In this document: positions 51,373-59,452 of the stretch, one piece after another
Layout: the number at the start of each line of letters is the position of its first letter
Position numbering within the stretch: position 1 is the first letter of the stretch
Assembly (NCBI GenBank): GCA_004554585.1
Contig: SFLH01000007.1
Location: forward strand, 1 to 64,000
Direction of reading: 5' to 3'
DNA: 64,000 nt
DNA from: Clostridiales bacterium
Lineage (GTDB): Bacteria > Bacillota > Clostridia > Oscillospirales > Oscillospiraceae
Translations under genes and position numbers: made by a program
Notes under the pieces: model-generated
The model's database searches: none
Told to the model about the DNA's origin: nothing
Seen by the model: the letters and a program-made list of their open reading frames with translations, nothing else

Positions 51373-52194
51373 TCAGTCTTCCAGCTGACGCAGCCGGAGA
51401 TCTTGGGTCATGGTCTCCTCGGAAAGAGCATATAACCCGTCCACTATGCCACCGGCAAACCGGCTGATGCTGCCGTGGACGGAAAAGTCCGCTGCCGCCC
51501 GCTCCCCGGCCAGGCCCAGCATGGCAGCCCCCGCCGCCGCCGCGGTCATGGGATCCGTCACCGCCAGGAAGGCGGCCACCACCGCCCCCTGCAGGCAGCC
51601 GGTGCCGGTGACCAGGGCCATAAGGGGGTCCCCGTTTTCTGCCGCGAAGGCCTGCCGGCCGTCGGCAATCACATCGGCGGCGCCGGACAGCAGCACCACC
51701 GTTTGAAACCGCCGGGCAGCCTCTTGGGCTGTGGCCAGGGCTTGGGACAAATCCTCCGCTTCACCGTTGTCGATCCCCTTGGCGTGGTGGGGCAGGCCGC
51801 ACAGGGCCCGCAGCTCCGACTGGTTCCCCTTGAGTACCACCGGGCGGGCATTTTGGAGAAATGACCGGGCAAAGTCCAGGCGCAGCCCGCTGCAGCCCAC
51901 TCCCACCGCGTCCATGACGCAGGGGATTCCCCTTTGGCGGGCGGCCTGGCCGGAGGCGGTCATGGCCGCCATGCGGCTGTCGGAGATGTTGCCCAGGTTC
52001 ACCAGCAGGGCCTGGGCGGAGGCCGTGATCTCCGCCGCCTCCGCCGGGTGCTCGGCCATGATAGGCCGGGTGCCCAGGGCCAGCAGGCCGTTGGCGCAGT
52101 CCCGAATGGAGATGTGGTTGGTGATGCAGTGGATCAGGGGCTGTTCAGCGCGGATCTGCCGCCGAAGGACGGGCAAGGGGATAGGACAGCGCAT
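51373..52194 (-). CDS. thiM: hydroxyethylthiazole kinase
   Basis: A 273-residue ribokinase-like enzyme that phosphorylates salvaged hydroxyethylthiazole. IHCITNHISIRDCANGLLALGTRPIMAEHPAE is the substrate-binding opening, VLKGNQSEL and VTGTGCLQGAVVAAFLAV the ATP and anion-hole loops with the catalytic Cys. Its start has GGAGGG and lies inside the end of thiW (50-bp overlap). With thiW it imports and salvages the thiazole half while thiC makes the pyrimidine half. Confidence 0.94.
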   Translation of the reverse strand: MRCPIPLPVLRRQIRAEQPLIHCITNHISIRDCANGLLALGTRPIMAEHPAEAAEITASAQALLVNLGNISDSRMAAMTASGQAARQRGIPCVMDAVGVGCSGLRLDFARSFLQNARPVVLKGNQSELRALCGLPHHAKGIDNGEAEDLSQALATAQEAARRFQTVVLLSGAADVIADGRQAFAAENGDPLMALVTGTGCLQGAVVAAFLAVTDPMTAAAAGAAMLGLAGERAAADFSVHGSISRFAGGIVDGLYALSEETMTQDLRLRQLED

Positions 52195-52714
52195 AGACTT
52201 TCCCTCCTAACGCAGATTGGATCTTGGCCAGCATTCCCGTGCGCCGCAGAGCGCCCAGGAAGAGGAAGGCGATGGTCCCGCCGATGAGAGTGCCGGCGAG
52301 GAACAAGGGGGTGTAGAAGAACCAGGTCAGCCCCGACTGATGGACCAGGAAGGCCATGATGGGGTAGCTGATGAGGGAGCCGATGATGCCGGTGCCCACC
52401 ACTTCCCCCAGCACCGCGCACCAGAGCCTGCCCTTCGAGGCCCGGTAGAAGGCCCCCGACAGAAAGGCCCCAAAGACCGCCCCGGTGAGGGCCAGGGGCG
52501 GGATGCCCATGCAGGACATGCGGATGATGCCAATGAGAGTGGCGCACAGCAGGGAGTACCAGGGACCCAAAAACACCGAACAGGTGATGTTGATCAGGTG
52601 GGCCATAGGACACATGCCCTCGATGCGCAGGATGGGCGAGATCACCACCCCCAGGGCCACCAGCATGGCCAGCATGGTCATGCGCAGGATGTCGGTCTTA
52701 CTTTTGGCTTGCAT
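52145..52714 (-). CDS. thiW: ECF transporter S component ThiW
   Basis: A 189-residue membrane protein with about five helices. MAHLINITCSVFLGPWYSLLCATLIGIIR is the conserved ThiW core; the family supplies hydroxyethylthiazole through the shared ECF energising module, whose genes are elsewhere. ATG 52714 has AGAGAGG upstream. It overlaps thiM by 50 bp and lies 232 bp downstream of thiC. Confidence 0.9.
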   Translation of the reverse strand: MQAKSKTDILRMTMLAMLVALGVVISPILRIEGMCPMAHLINITCSVFLGPWYSLLCATLIGIIRMSCMGIPPLALTGAVFGAFLSGAFYRASKGRLWCAVLGEVVGTGIIGSLISYPIMAFLVHQSGLTWFFYTPLFLAGTLIGGTIAFLFLGALRRTGMLAKIQSALGGKVYALSYPLARPSAADPR

Positions 52715-52946
52715 GATGAAATTACCTCTCTTTCCGCCCGGTTCCATGGTCGGGCTGCGGGCGGAAAAGGATAGACTCCGCCCGTGGTCATCGGACGGTC
52801 GAGGCTCAAAAGCCTCCTCTCACCTTGAAACACAAGTTCCCTCGCAAAAGGCGGGAGGGAAAAAGTCCCGGGCGCTCCCCCGCGGCTTCCCTTCCGGCCC
52901 TGAAGGCCGGAAACCTCCCTGTTGTTTTATTTTGTACCAGCGGCCC
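52715..52946 (-). other. structured thiC-thiW intergenic region
   Basis: On the minus strand, just after thiC, TTCCGGCC / GGCCGGAA forms a hairpin (52892-52912). Later come GAGGC / GCCTC and GGGCGGA...TCCGCCC (about 52760-52795) just before thiW. The conserved TPP riboswitch core (CTGAGA, CCTGAT..GGATAATGCC) is not present, so it is not a second THI element. It may be a processing or attenuation site. Confidence 0.5.
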
Positions 52947-54260
52947 TTACCGCTCGGAGCAGAACTCCACTTTCTTCCCTTCCAGGATCAGGTTGGTGGT
53001 GCGCACCGCACACATCTTGCCGCACATGGAGCAGGTGTGGCGGTCAGAGGGCGGGGTGCTCTCGAAATAGCGCCGGGCCTTCTCCGGGTCCACCGCCAGG
53101 CGGAACATCTCCTCCCAGTCCACCCGATGGCGGGCCTCGGCCATCTGGTCGTCCCGGTCCCGGGCATGGGGAACGCCCTTGGCAATGTCGGCGGCGTGGG
53201 CAGCAATGCGGGAGGCGATGATGCCCTCCTTCACGTCCGCCGCGTCGGGCAGACGCAGGTGCTCGGCGGGGGTGACGTAGCACAGGAAGTCCGCCCCGCT
53301 GGCCGCGGCAATGGCCCCGCCGATGGCGGAGGTGATGTGATCGTAGCCGGGGAAGATATCAGTGACCAGGGGGCCCAGAACATAGAAGGGGGCCTCGTGG
53401 CACAGGCGCTTTTCCAGACGCATGTTGGCGGCGATCTCGTTCATGGCCATGTGGCCGGGTCCCTCGATCATCACCTGCACGTCCTTCGCCCAGGCCCGCT
53501 TGGCCAGGTCGCCCAGCTCAATGAGCTCGGCAATCTGACCGGCGTCGGTGCTGTCGTCCAGACAGCCGGGGCGCAGGGCGTCCCCCAGGCTGATGGTCAC
53601 GTCGTACTCCCGCAGAATCTCCAGCACATCGTCGTAGTACTCAAAGAAGGGGTTCTCATTGCCGGTCATCTCCATCCAGGCAAACAGGAGGGAGCCGCCC
53701 CGGGAGACGATGTTCATCTTCCGCTTGTCCCGCTTAAAGGCCTCCACTGCCCGGCGGTTGATGCCCGCGTGGATGGTCATGAAGTCCACGCCCTCTTCCG
53801 CGTGGGCCCGGACCACCTTGAGGAAGTCCCGGGGGGTGATCTCCAGCAGGTCTTTGTCCAGATAGCCGATGGCGTCGTACATGGGCACGGTACCGATCAT
53901 GGCCGGGGACATGTCGATCAGCTGCCGGCGGAAGGTGTTGGTCTTGCCATAGTTGGACAGGTCCATGATGGCCTCAGCTCCAAAGTCCAAAGCCATGCGG
54001 ACCTTGTCCATCTCCGCCTGGTAGTTGTTGGCGTCCCCGGAGATGCCCAGGTTGACGTTGATTTTGGTGCGCAGTCCCTTGCCGATGCCCTCGGGGTTCA
54101 GGGACTTGTGGTTGATGTTGGCGGGGATGGCGATCTGTCCCAAAGCCACCAGCTGCCGCAGCTTTTCCGGGTCCATGTACTCCTTTTCCGCCACAGCCTT
54201 CATCTCTGGCGTCAGGATGCCTTTCTTGGCGGCCTCCATCTGGGTCGCGTATTCTCTCAT
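52947..54260 (-). CDS. thiC: phosphomethylpyrimidine synthase
   Basis: A 437-residue radical SAM-type enzyme that turns aminoimidazole ribotide into the thiamin pyrimidine. The C-terminal cluster motif is CSMCGKMCAVR (CxxCxxxxC type), and NLGISGD, MDLSNYGKT, SRGGSLLFAW and EGPGHMAMNEI are conserved catalytic blocks. This is the shorter bacterial/archaeal form without the N-terminal domain. AGGAG fixes ATG 54260. It is controlled by the TPP riboswitch directly upstream. Confidence 0.96.
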   Translation of the reverse strand: MREYATQMEAAKKGILTPEMKAVAEKEYMDPEKLRQLVALGQIAIPANINHKSLNPEGIGKGLRTKINVNLGISGDANNYQAEMDKVRMALDFGAEAIMDLSNYGKTNTFRRQLIDMSPAMIGTVPMYDAIGYLDKDLLEITPRDFLKVVRAHAEEGVDFMTIHAGINRRAVEAFKRDKRKMNIVSRGGSLLFAWMEMTGNENPFFEYYDDVLEILREYDVTISLGDALRPGCLDDSTDAGQIAELIELGDLAKRAWAKDVQVMIEGPGHMAMNEIAANMRLEKRLCHEAPFYVLGPLVTDIFPGYDHITSAIGGAIAAASGADFLCYVTPAEHLRLPDAADVKEGIIASRIAAHAADIAKGVPHARDRDDQMAEARHRVDWEEMFRLAVDPEKARRYFESTPPSDRHTCSMCGKMCAVRTTNLILEGKKVEFCSER

Positions 54261-54281
54261 GGTCACTCCTCTTTTCTGGGC

Positions 54282-54325
54282 AAAAAAATTGCGGCCATCC
54301 ATTCGTCGCGACGAATCGATAGCCG
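54282..54325 (-). terminator. expression-platform terminator of the TPP riboswitch
   Basis: Minus strand CGGCTATC-ATTCGTCGCGACGAAT-GATGGCCG long stem followed by TTTTTTT. It can stop transcription before thiC when thiamin pyrophosphate is bound. Confidence 0.75.
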
Positions 54326-54341
54326 TTTATCCATAAACGAA

Positions 54342-54436
54342 TTCCCTCCGTCGGCATTGTCCGAATCAGGTGCGCGGCGCGTGCGCCGCAGGGTCGAAAC
54401 AACTGTTTCCTCTCAGCCGCTGCTGCGGCTCCCCTA
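54342..54436 (-). ncRNA. TPP riboswitch (THI element)
   Basis: On the minus strand the conserved core is readable: AGGGGAGCC, CTGAGAGG, GACCCTGCGG, CACCTGATTCGGACAATGCC and GGAGGGAA. It lies between a strong promoter and thiC with a terminator following, so high thiamin pyrophosphate should shut off thiC and perhaps thiW-thiM. Confidence 0.95.
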
Positions 54437-54446
54437 TTCAAGAAGT

Positions 54447-54475
54447 ATTGTAGCACGCCCCTCCCCCCTTGTCAA
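54447..54475 (-). promoter_or_regulatory. thiC promoter
   Basis: Minus strand TTGACA (54470-54475), 17 bp spacer, TACAAT (54447-54452). Confidence 0.85.
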
Positions 54476-54506
54476 CGGGCGGCCTGCCCAGGAAAGGACG
54501 TTTTTC

Positions 54507-54535
54507 TTGACTTTTTCCTGGTTGTCCTGTAACAT
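54507..54535 (+). promoter_or_regulatory. promoter of the HTH/membrane protein operon
   Basis: TTGACT (54507-54512), 17 bp spacer, TAACAT (54530-54535). The -10 box touches the first operator box. Confidence 0.7.
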
Positions 54536-54564
54536 GAAGAAAACTTCACATGAAGTAACCTTCA
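54535..54564. promoter_or_regulatory. two tandem TGAAG-N4-CTTCA boxes, probable operator
   Basis: TGAAGAAAACTTCA (54535-54548) and TGAAGTAACCTTCA (54551-54564) are two perfect inverted repeats 16 bp apart centre to centre, at the transcription start of a gene for a small HTH protein. Autoregulation by two dimers on nearby faces of the helix is likely. Confidence 0.7.
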
Positions 54565-54580
54565 TACCATGGAGGGTGCT

Positions 54581-54814
54581 ATGAAAACCAGGATCAAAGA
54601 ACTGCGCACCGCAGCACACATGACCCAACAGCAGCTGGCTGAGCTGGTCCATGTCTCCTCCCGCACCATCATTTCCATTGAGAAGGGGCAGTACAACCCC
54701 TCCCTGATGCTGGCCTACCGCATGGCCCTGGTGTTTGGGGTGACGGTGGAGGAGCTGTGCTGTCTGGCGGAGAACAAAGCATGGGAGGATGCCGAGTTTG
54801 AAAATCTACCATAA
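54581..54814 (+). CDS. small Cro/C1-type HTH regulator
   Basis: A 77-residue protein that is nearly all HTH: MKTRIKELRTAAHMTQQQLAELVHVSSRTIISIEKGQYNPSLMLAYRMALVFGVTVEELC. This is the YgzD-like class commonly paired with genes for small membrane proteins. GGAGGG precedes ATG 54581. Two inverted repeats at the promoter are the likely binding sites. The next gene overlaps its end. Confidence 0.88.
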   Translation: MKTRIKELRTAAHMTQQQLAELVHVSSRTIISIEKGQYNPSLMLAYRMALVFGVTVEELCCLAENKAWEDAEFENLP

Positions 54815-55214
54815 GAAAAACTTTGCCGTAGGCCTTGGGCTGAGTCTGCTGGGTGCGGCCAACCTGGGGTTGATGGTCTGGAAGGGCTGGCAGGTCCGGG
54901 AAACAGTCACTGCCCTGCTGTGCCTGCTGCTGGGCATCGGGAGCCTGCTGCGCAGCCTGTCCCGGGACATGGCCCGGGAGGACATCCTGGAGGAACGGGA
55001 TGAGCGGAACCGGCTGGTGGCCCTGAAGTACCGCAGCTCTGCCCTGCGGCTGACCCAGGGCGTAAGCTTCGTCCTAATGTGCCTGCTTTTCCTGCTGAGC
55101 AAAACCTCCGGGCAGCAGAGCCTCCTGCCGGTGGGCCTTGGCCTGGGGCTGGCGCTATCCGTGAGCATCTGGGGCGAGCTGGGTGCCGAGCTCTACCACC
55201 AGAAACACACCTGA
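54798..55214 (+). CDS. small membrane protein of the HTH operon
   Basis: A 138-residue protein: two N-terminal helices (FAVGLGLSLLGAANLGLMVW, VTALLCLLLGIGSLL), a charged loop with REDILEERDERNRLVALKYRSSAL, and two C-terminal helices. The DERN..VALK loop resembles DUF2178/DUF6442-like proteins that accompany such HTH genes. An ATG at 54789 touches GGGAGG, so the TTG at 54798 with good spacing (protein start MKIYHKKNF) is preferred; this is uncertain. It overlaps the HTH gene by 17 bp. Confidence 0.72.
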   Translation: MKIYHKKNFAVGLGLSLLGAANLGLMVWKGWQVRETVTALLCLLLGIGSLLRSLSRDMAREDILEERDERNRLVALKYRSSALRLTQGVSFVLMCLLFLLSKTSGQQSLLPVGLGLGLALSVSIWGELGAELYHQKHT

Positions 55215-55232
55215 GGAAAGGAGCGTTGGATC

Positions 55233-55526
55233 ATGCGCAACAACGCCAAGTATCCCGTCAAGGACGAACGGGACCAGCAGATCGACACCGCCGCCCGCAG
55301 CCATGCCTTGGACTTCCTGGTGGCCGCCACCCAAGTCCTGACGGTACTATGTGCTGTGAAAGGGAACCCTGCCTGGAAAGGCAGTCTATCGCTGCTATTT
55401 TTAGGCGTGGCGGCGATGTTGTTTTACAAATACAGTCAGTATGAAGCGCGGCCCTACCGACAGGTGGGGGTTGTGCTGGGACTAATCGGACTGGCCCTGC
55501 TAATTTGGTTCGGGATCGCCGGATAA
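55233..55526 (+). CDS. second small membrane protein of the HTH operon
   Basis: A 97-residue protein with VKDERDQQIDTAARSHALDFL, again the charged DERD motif, and three short helices. It seems a shortened relative of the preceding protein. GGAAAGGAG precedes the ATG and it follows by 18 bp. Function unknown; three-gene HTH/membrane operons of this sort often respond to envelope stress or antimicrobial peptides, but that is inference. Confidence 0.75.
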   Translation: MRNNAKYPVKDERDQQIDTAARSHALDFLVAATQVLTVLCAVKGNPAWKGSLSLLFLGVAAMLFYKYSQYEARPYRQVGVVLGLIGLALLIWFGIAG

Positions 55527-55587
55527 AGACTTGCACCCGGCGGCCATCCACGGTACAATGGGAGGCAGCAACGAAGGAGGCCGCCAC

Positions 55588-56667
55588 ATGGAACAGGAGC
55601 ACAAGCGCCGGGTGCGCTACAAGGGGACCCATCCCCGGAGCTATCAGGAAAAGTACAAAGAGCTCAACCCAGAGCGATATCAGGAAGACGTGGAAAAGAT
55701 TCTTCGCAGCGGAAAGACCCCTGCCGGTATGCACCGTCCCATCTGTGTGACGGAAATTTTGTCGTTTCTGGATGTGCAGCCTGGCCAAATTGGATTGGAT
55801 GCCACCTTGGGCTATGGCGGCCACAGCCGGAAATTACTGGAATGCCTGCAGGGCCAGGGCCATCTGTACGCCACGGACGTAGACCCCATCGAGTCGGAAA
55901 AGACCAAAGCCCGGTTGGCTGGGCTGGGGTATGGGCCGGAGCTGCTCACCGTCCGGCGGATGAACTTCGCCCAGCTGGACCAAGTGGCCCCCGGGGTCCG
56001 GTTCGATTTCGTGCTAGCCGATCTGGGGGTGTCCTCCATGCAGATCGACAACCCCGAGCGGGGATTCACCTTCAAGCAAGATGGCCCCCTGGACCTGCGC
56101 CTGGACCCCACCGCCGGGGTCCCCGCTTCCCAGCGGCTGAAGGAACTGGACCGGGAGGAACTGGCCGCCCTGCTTTGGGAAAACGCCGATGAGCCCTACG
56201 CGGACCAGATCGCCAAGGCCATCTTCCACAAGGTCAAGCGGGGTGGCGGCATCCACACCACCAAGGAATTGGCCCAGGTGGTGGAGAGCACCCTGGACTT
56301 TCTGCCCCCAGCCGAGCGGAAGGAGGGCGTGAAAAAAGCCTGCCAGCGGACCTTTCAGGCCCTGCGGATCGACGTCAACAGCGAATTCGAGGTACTCTAT
56401 GCCTTTTTGGAAAAACTCCCCCTGGTCCTCAAGCCCGGGGGCAAGGCGGCCATCCTCACCTTTCACTCCGGGGAAGACCGGCTGGTGAAGAAGTCCTTCC
56501 AGGCCCTCTGCCGCCAAGGAATCTATACGGAGGTCTCCCGCCAGGTCATCCGCCCCACCCCCCAGGAGTGCGCCCAGAATCCCCGGGCCCGCTCGGCCAA
56601 GCTGCGCTGGGCCATCCGGGGAGAGGACCCGGCCGACCACGTATGCAAGGAGGAGGAAGAGGCATGA
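55588..56667 (+). CDS. RsmH-type 16S rRNA (cytosine-N4) methyltransferase with N-terminal extension
   Basis: A 359-residue protein. From about residue 48 it follows RsmH/MraW: DATLGYGGHS (SAM loop), LADLGVSSMQID, FTFKQDGPLDLR, RTFQALRIDVNSE and ILTFHSGEDRLVKK. The first 45 or so residues (KRRVRYKGTHPRSYQEKYKELNPERY) are an extra basic segment absent from classical RsmH, and the usual HxPVLL opening is replaced by MHRPICVTEIL. It is not in a dcw/mraZ cluster but overlaps feoB by 4 bp. It may be a second, specialised paralogue of RsmH. AAGGAGG precedes the ATG. Confidence 0.85.
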   Translation: MEQEHKRRVRYKGTHPRSYQEKYKELNPERYQEDVEKILRSGKTPAGMHRPICVTEILSFLDVQPGQIGLDATLGYGGHSRKLLECLQGQGHLYATDVDPIESEKTKARLAGLGYGPELLTVRRMNFAQLDQVAPGVRFDFVLADLGVSSMQIDNPERGFTFKQDGPLDLRLDPTAGVPASQRLKELDREELAALLWENADEPYADQIAKAIFHKVKRGGGIHTTKELAQVVESTLDFLPPAERKEGVKKACQRTFQALRIDVNSEFEVLYAFLEKLPLVLKPGGKAAILTFHSGEDRLVKKSFQALCRQGIYTEVSRQVIRPTPQECAQNPRARSAKLRWAIRGEDPADHVCKEEEEA

Positions 56668-59042
56668 CAAAGGCCACCACCTTAAAAGACCTGGAACTGG
56701 GCCAGACTGCCGTCATCACCGCCGTGGGAGGCGAGGGCTCCCTGCGGCAGCACTTTTTGGACATGGGGGTCATCCCCGGCGCCGAGGTCACCTTAATGAA
56801 ATTCGCCCCCATGGGAGACCCCATGGAGCTACGCATCCACGGCTATGAACTTACCCTACGCCTGGCCGATGGGGAGAAGGTCACCGTCTCGCCCCTACCC
56901 AAGGGCAAACCCCGGCAGCAGGCCCCTTGGCTGCCCGCCCACGCCCCGGACAACCAGGCCCACCCCGGCCTGGGCGAGGGGGGCAAGTACCACGTGAAGG
57001 CCGACGAGAATCCCCTGCCCCCCGGCACCCAGCTCACCTTTGCCCTAGCGGGCAACCAGAACTGCGGCAAAACCACGTTGTTTAACCAGCTCACTGGAGC
57101 CAACCAGCATGTGGGCAACTTCCCCGGGGTCACCGTGGACCAGAAGAGCGGGGCCATCCGGGGGCACAGCGACACCTTGGTCACCGACCTGCCGGGAATT
57201 TACTCCCTCTCCCCCTACACCAGTGAGGAGATCGTCTCCCGGCAGTTCATCCTCCACGAGCATCCTACGGGAATCATCAACATCGTCGACGCCACCAACA
57301 TTGAGCGCAACCTCTACCTAACCATGCAGCTGATGGAGTTGGACGTGCCCATGGTCCTGGCCCTGAACATGATGGACGAGGTCCGGGGCAACGGTGGCTC
57401 CATCCGCATCAACCGCATGGAGGAGCTGCTGGGCATTCCCGTGGTGCCCATCACCGCCTCCAAGAACGAAGGCGTGGCGGAACTGGTGGACCACGCCCTC
57501 CACGTAGCCCAGTATCAGGAGCGTCCCGGGCGGACGGACTTCTGCGACAAGGACGACCACAATGGGGCGGTCCACCGCTGTCTCCACGGGATCATGCACC
57601 TGGTGGAGGACCACGCCAAGGCCGCCGGCATCCCTCTGCGCTTTGCCGCCAGCAAGCTGGTGGAGGGGGACCCTCTGATCCTGGAGTCCCTCCATCTCAG
57701 CCAGAATGAAAAGGAGATGCTGGAACACATCATCTGCCAGATGGAGGAGGAGCGCGGCCTGGACCGGGCCGCCGCCATCGCCGACATGCGCTTTGCCTTC
57801 ATCCAAAAACTCTGCCAACAGACGGTGGTGAGGCCCCGGGAGAGCAAGGAGCACGAGCGCAGCCGGAAGATCGACACCTTCCTCACCGGCAAGTACACCG
57901 CCATCCCCGCCTTTGTGGGCATCATGGCCCTGGTGTTTTTCCTCACCTTCAACGTCATCGGCGCCTGGCTGCAGGGGCTGCTGGAGACCGCCATCGGCTG
58001 GCTCACCGCCGGGGTGGACGCCGCCCTGACCGCCTGGCACATCAACGACGTGCTCCACTCCCTGGTCATCGACGGCATTTTTAACGGCGTGGGCAGCGTT
58101 TTAAGTTTTGTGCCTATCATCGTCACGCTTTTCTTCTTCCTCTCCCTGCTGGAGGACAGCGGCTATATGGCCCGGGTGGCCTTCGTCATGGATAAGCTAC
58201 TGCGGAAGATCGGCCTGTCCGGCCGAAGCATCGTGCCCATGCTCATCGGATTTGGGTGCACGGTACCCGGGGTGATGGCCAGCCGGACCCTCCCCTCGGA
58301 ACGGGACCGGAAGATGACCATTCTCCTGACCCCCTTTATGAGCTGCTCGGCCAAGCTGCCCATTTACGGCTTCTTTACCGCCGTGTTTTTCCCTGGACAC
58401 GGCGGGCTCATTATGGTGCTGCTCTATTTCCTGGGCATCCTCATCGGCATCCTCATGGCCCTGCTGTCCAAGAGCACCATGTTCAAAGGGGAGGCTGTCC
58501 CCTTTGTCATGGAGCTGCCCAACTACCGTATGCCCGGGGCCAAAAACGTGGCCCATCTGCTGTGGGACAAGGCCAAGGACTTCCTCCAGCGGGCCTTCAC
58601 CGTCATTTTCATCGCCACCATCGTGGTCTGGTTCCTGCAGACCTTTGACCTTCACCTAAACATTGTCTCCGACTCTCAGGAGAGCATCCTGGCCATGGTG
58701 GCTGGAGTCCTCACCCCCCTCTTTGCTCCCTTGGGCTTTGGGGACTGGCGGGTGTCCACCGCCCTCATTGCCGGTTTTATGGCCAAGGAAAGTGTGGTCT
58801 CCACCCTCTCCGTTCTCTTTGGGAGCACCGGAGCCATGGTGGCAGTGCTCTCTCCCCTGGCCGCCGCTGCCCTGCTGGTCTTTTGCCTGCTCTACACCCC
58901 CTGTGTGGCGGCCATTGCCGCCATCAAGCGGGAACTGGGCCTGAAGTGGGCCGTGGGGGTGGTGGTCGGCCAATGTGTCATCGCCTGGCTGGCCGCCTTG
59001 GTGGTGCACACGATAGGACTGGCCGTGGGGATGGGCGGATGA
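56664..59042 (+). CDS. feoB: FeoA-FeoB fusion, ferrous iron transporter
   Basis: A 792-residue protein. Residues 1-75 are a FeoA/SH3-like domain (GQTAVITAVGGEGSLRQHFLDMGVIPGAEVTLMK). From about 125 come the FeoB G domain (GNQNCGKTTLFNQLTG, DLPGIYSL, NMMDEV) and a helical GDI region. From about 410 comes the membrane part, with the two Gate motifs as MLIGFGCTVPGVMASRTL and LLYTPCVAAIAAIKREL, each with its conserved Cys. It takes up Fe2+, the iron form of anoxic habitats. The start overlaps the rsmH stop (ATGA). A Cys-rich partner overlaps its end. Confidence 0.94.
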   Translation: MTKATTLKDLELGQTAVITAVGGEGSLRQHFLDMGVIPGAEVTLMKFAPMGDPMELRIHGYELTLRLADGEKVTVSPLPKGKPRQQAPWLPAHAPDNQAHPGLGEGGKYHVKADENPLPPGTQLTFALAGNQNCGKTTLFNQLTGANQHVGNFPGVTVDQKSGAIRGHSDTLVTDLPGIYSLSPYTSEEIVSRQFILHEHPTGIINIVDATNIERNLYLTMQLMELDVPMVLALNMMDEVRGNGGSIRINRMEELLGIPVVPITASKNEGVAELVDHALHVAQYQERPGRTDFCDKDDHNGAVHRCLHGIMHLVEDHAKAAGIPLRFAASKLVEGDPLILESLHLSQNEKEMLEHIICQMEEERGLDRAAAIADMRFAFIQKLCQQTVVRPRESKEHERSRKIDTFLTGKYTAIPAFVGIMALVFFLTFNVIGAWLQGLLETAIGWLTAGVDAALTAWHINDVLHSLVIDGIFNGVGSVLSFVPIIVTLFFFLSLLEDSGYMARVAFVMDKLLRKIGLSGRSIVPMLIGFGCTVPGVMASRTLPSERDRKMTILLTPFMSCSAKLPIYGFFTAVFFPGHGGLIMVLLYFLGILIGILMALLSKSTMFKGEAVPFVMELPNYRMPGAKNVAHLLWDKAKDFLQRAFTVIFIATIVVWFLQTFDLHLNIVSDSQESILAMVAGVLTPLFAPLGFGDWRVSTALIAGFMAKESVVSTLSVLFGSTGAMVAVLSPLAAAALLVFCLLYTPCVAAIAAIKRELGLKWAVGVVVGQCVIAWLAALVVHTIGLAVGMGG

Positions 59043-59275
59043 ACCTGCCCAGTCTGCTCCTGCTGTTTCTTCTGCTCCTGGCCGTCGTTCTGGCCCTCCG
59101 CGCCCTCTGGAAGCACCGGGGAACCGGCGGCTGTTCCGGCTGCTCTGGCTGCCGGGACCCCCACGGGACTTGCCCCTTCCGCTGCCGTGGGCAAACGGGG
59201 AAAAAACCTTTTTGCCACCCCGATTCCCTTGCGCAGGCTAAGCAGGCCCCAGAAAAGCAGGAAGATCGCCTGTAG
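59039..59275 (+). CDS. FeoB-associated Cys-rich membrane protein
   Basis: A 78-residue protein: one N-terminal helix (LLLLFLLLLAVVLALRALW), then CSGCSGCRDPHGTCPFRC, a dense cysteine knot like the FeoB-associated family that replaces FeoC in Firmicutes. It probably sits in the membrane next to FeoB and holds metal. The start overlaps the feoB stop by 4 bp, so it is translationally coupled. Confidence 0.85.
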   Translation: MNLPSLLLLFLLLLAVVLALRALWKHRGTGGCSGCSGCRDPHGTCPFRCRGQTGKKPFCHPDSLAQAKQAPEKQEDRL

Positions 59276-59328
59276 CCCACACCTAGTCCCAACAATTCCT
59301 TGAATGATTGTAGCGCCTTGATGAAAAA

Positions 59329-59363
59329 GGACCGCTGCCCAGCAGGGCAGCGGTCCTTTTTGG
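59329..59363 (+). terminator. feo / nth convergent terminator
   Basis: GGACCGCTGCCC / GGGCAGCGGTCC perfect stem with AGCA loop, T-runs on both strands. Confidence 0.88.
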
Positions 59364-59452
59364 GAGCGCAGAGAAATGCGGCGGCCGTCCTCTCGTGTAG
59401 AAGGGGCGCAGGGAAAAATCGGCCGCGCCGTTGGACTGTGGTGGCAGGTCCC

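Noticed and set aside
52760..52870. A second TPP riboswitch before thiW (GGTGAGAGGAGGC looked like the CTGAGA box)
   Set aside because: The essential downstream CCTGAT..GGATAATGCC core is absent.
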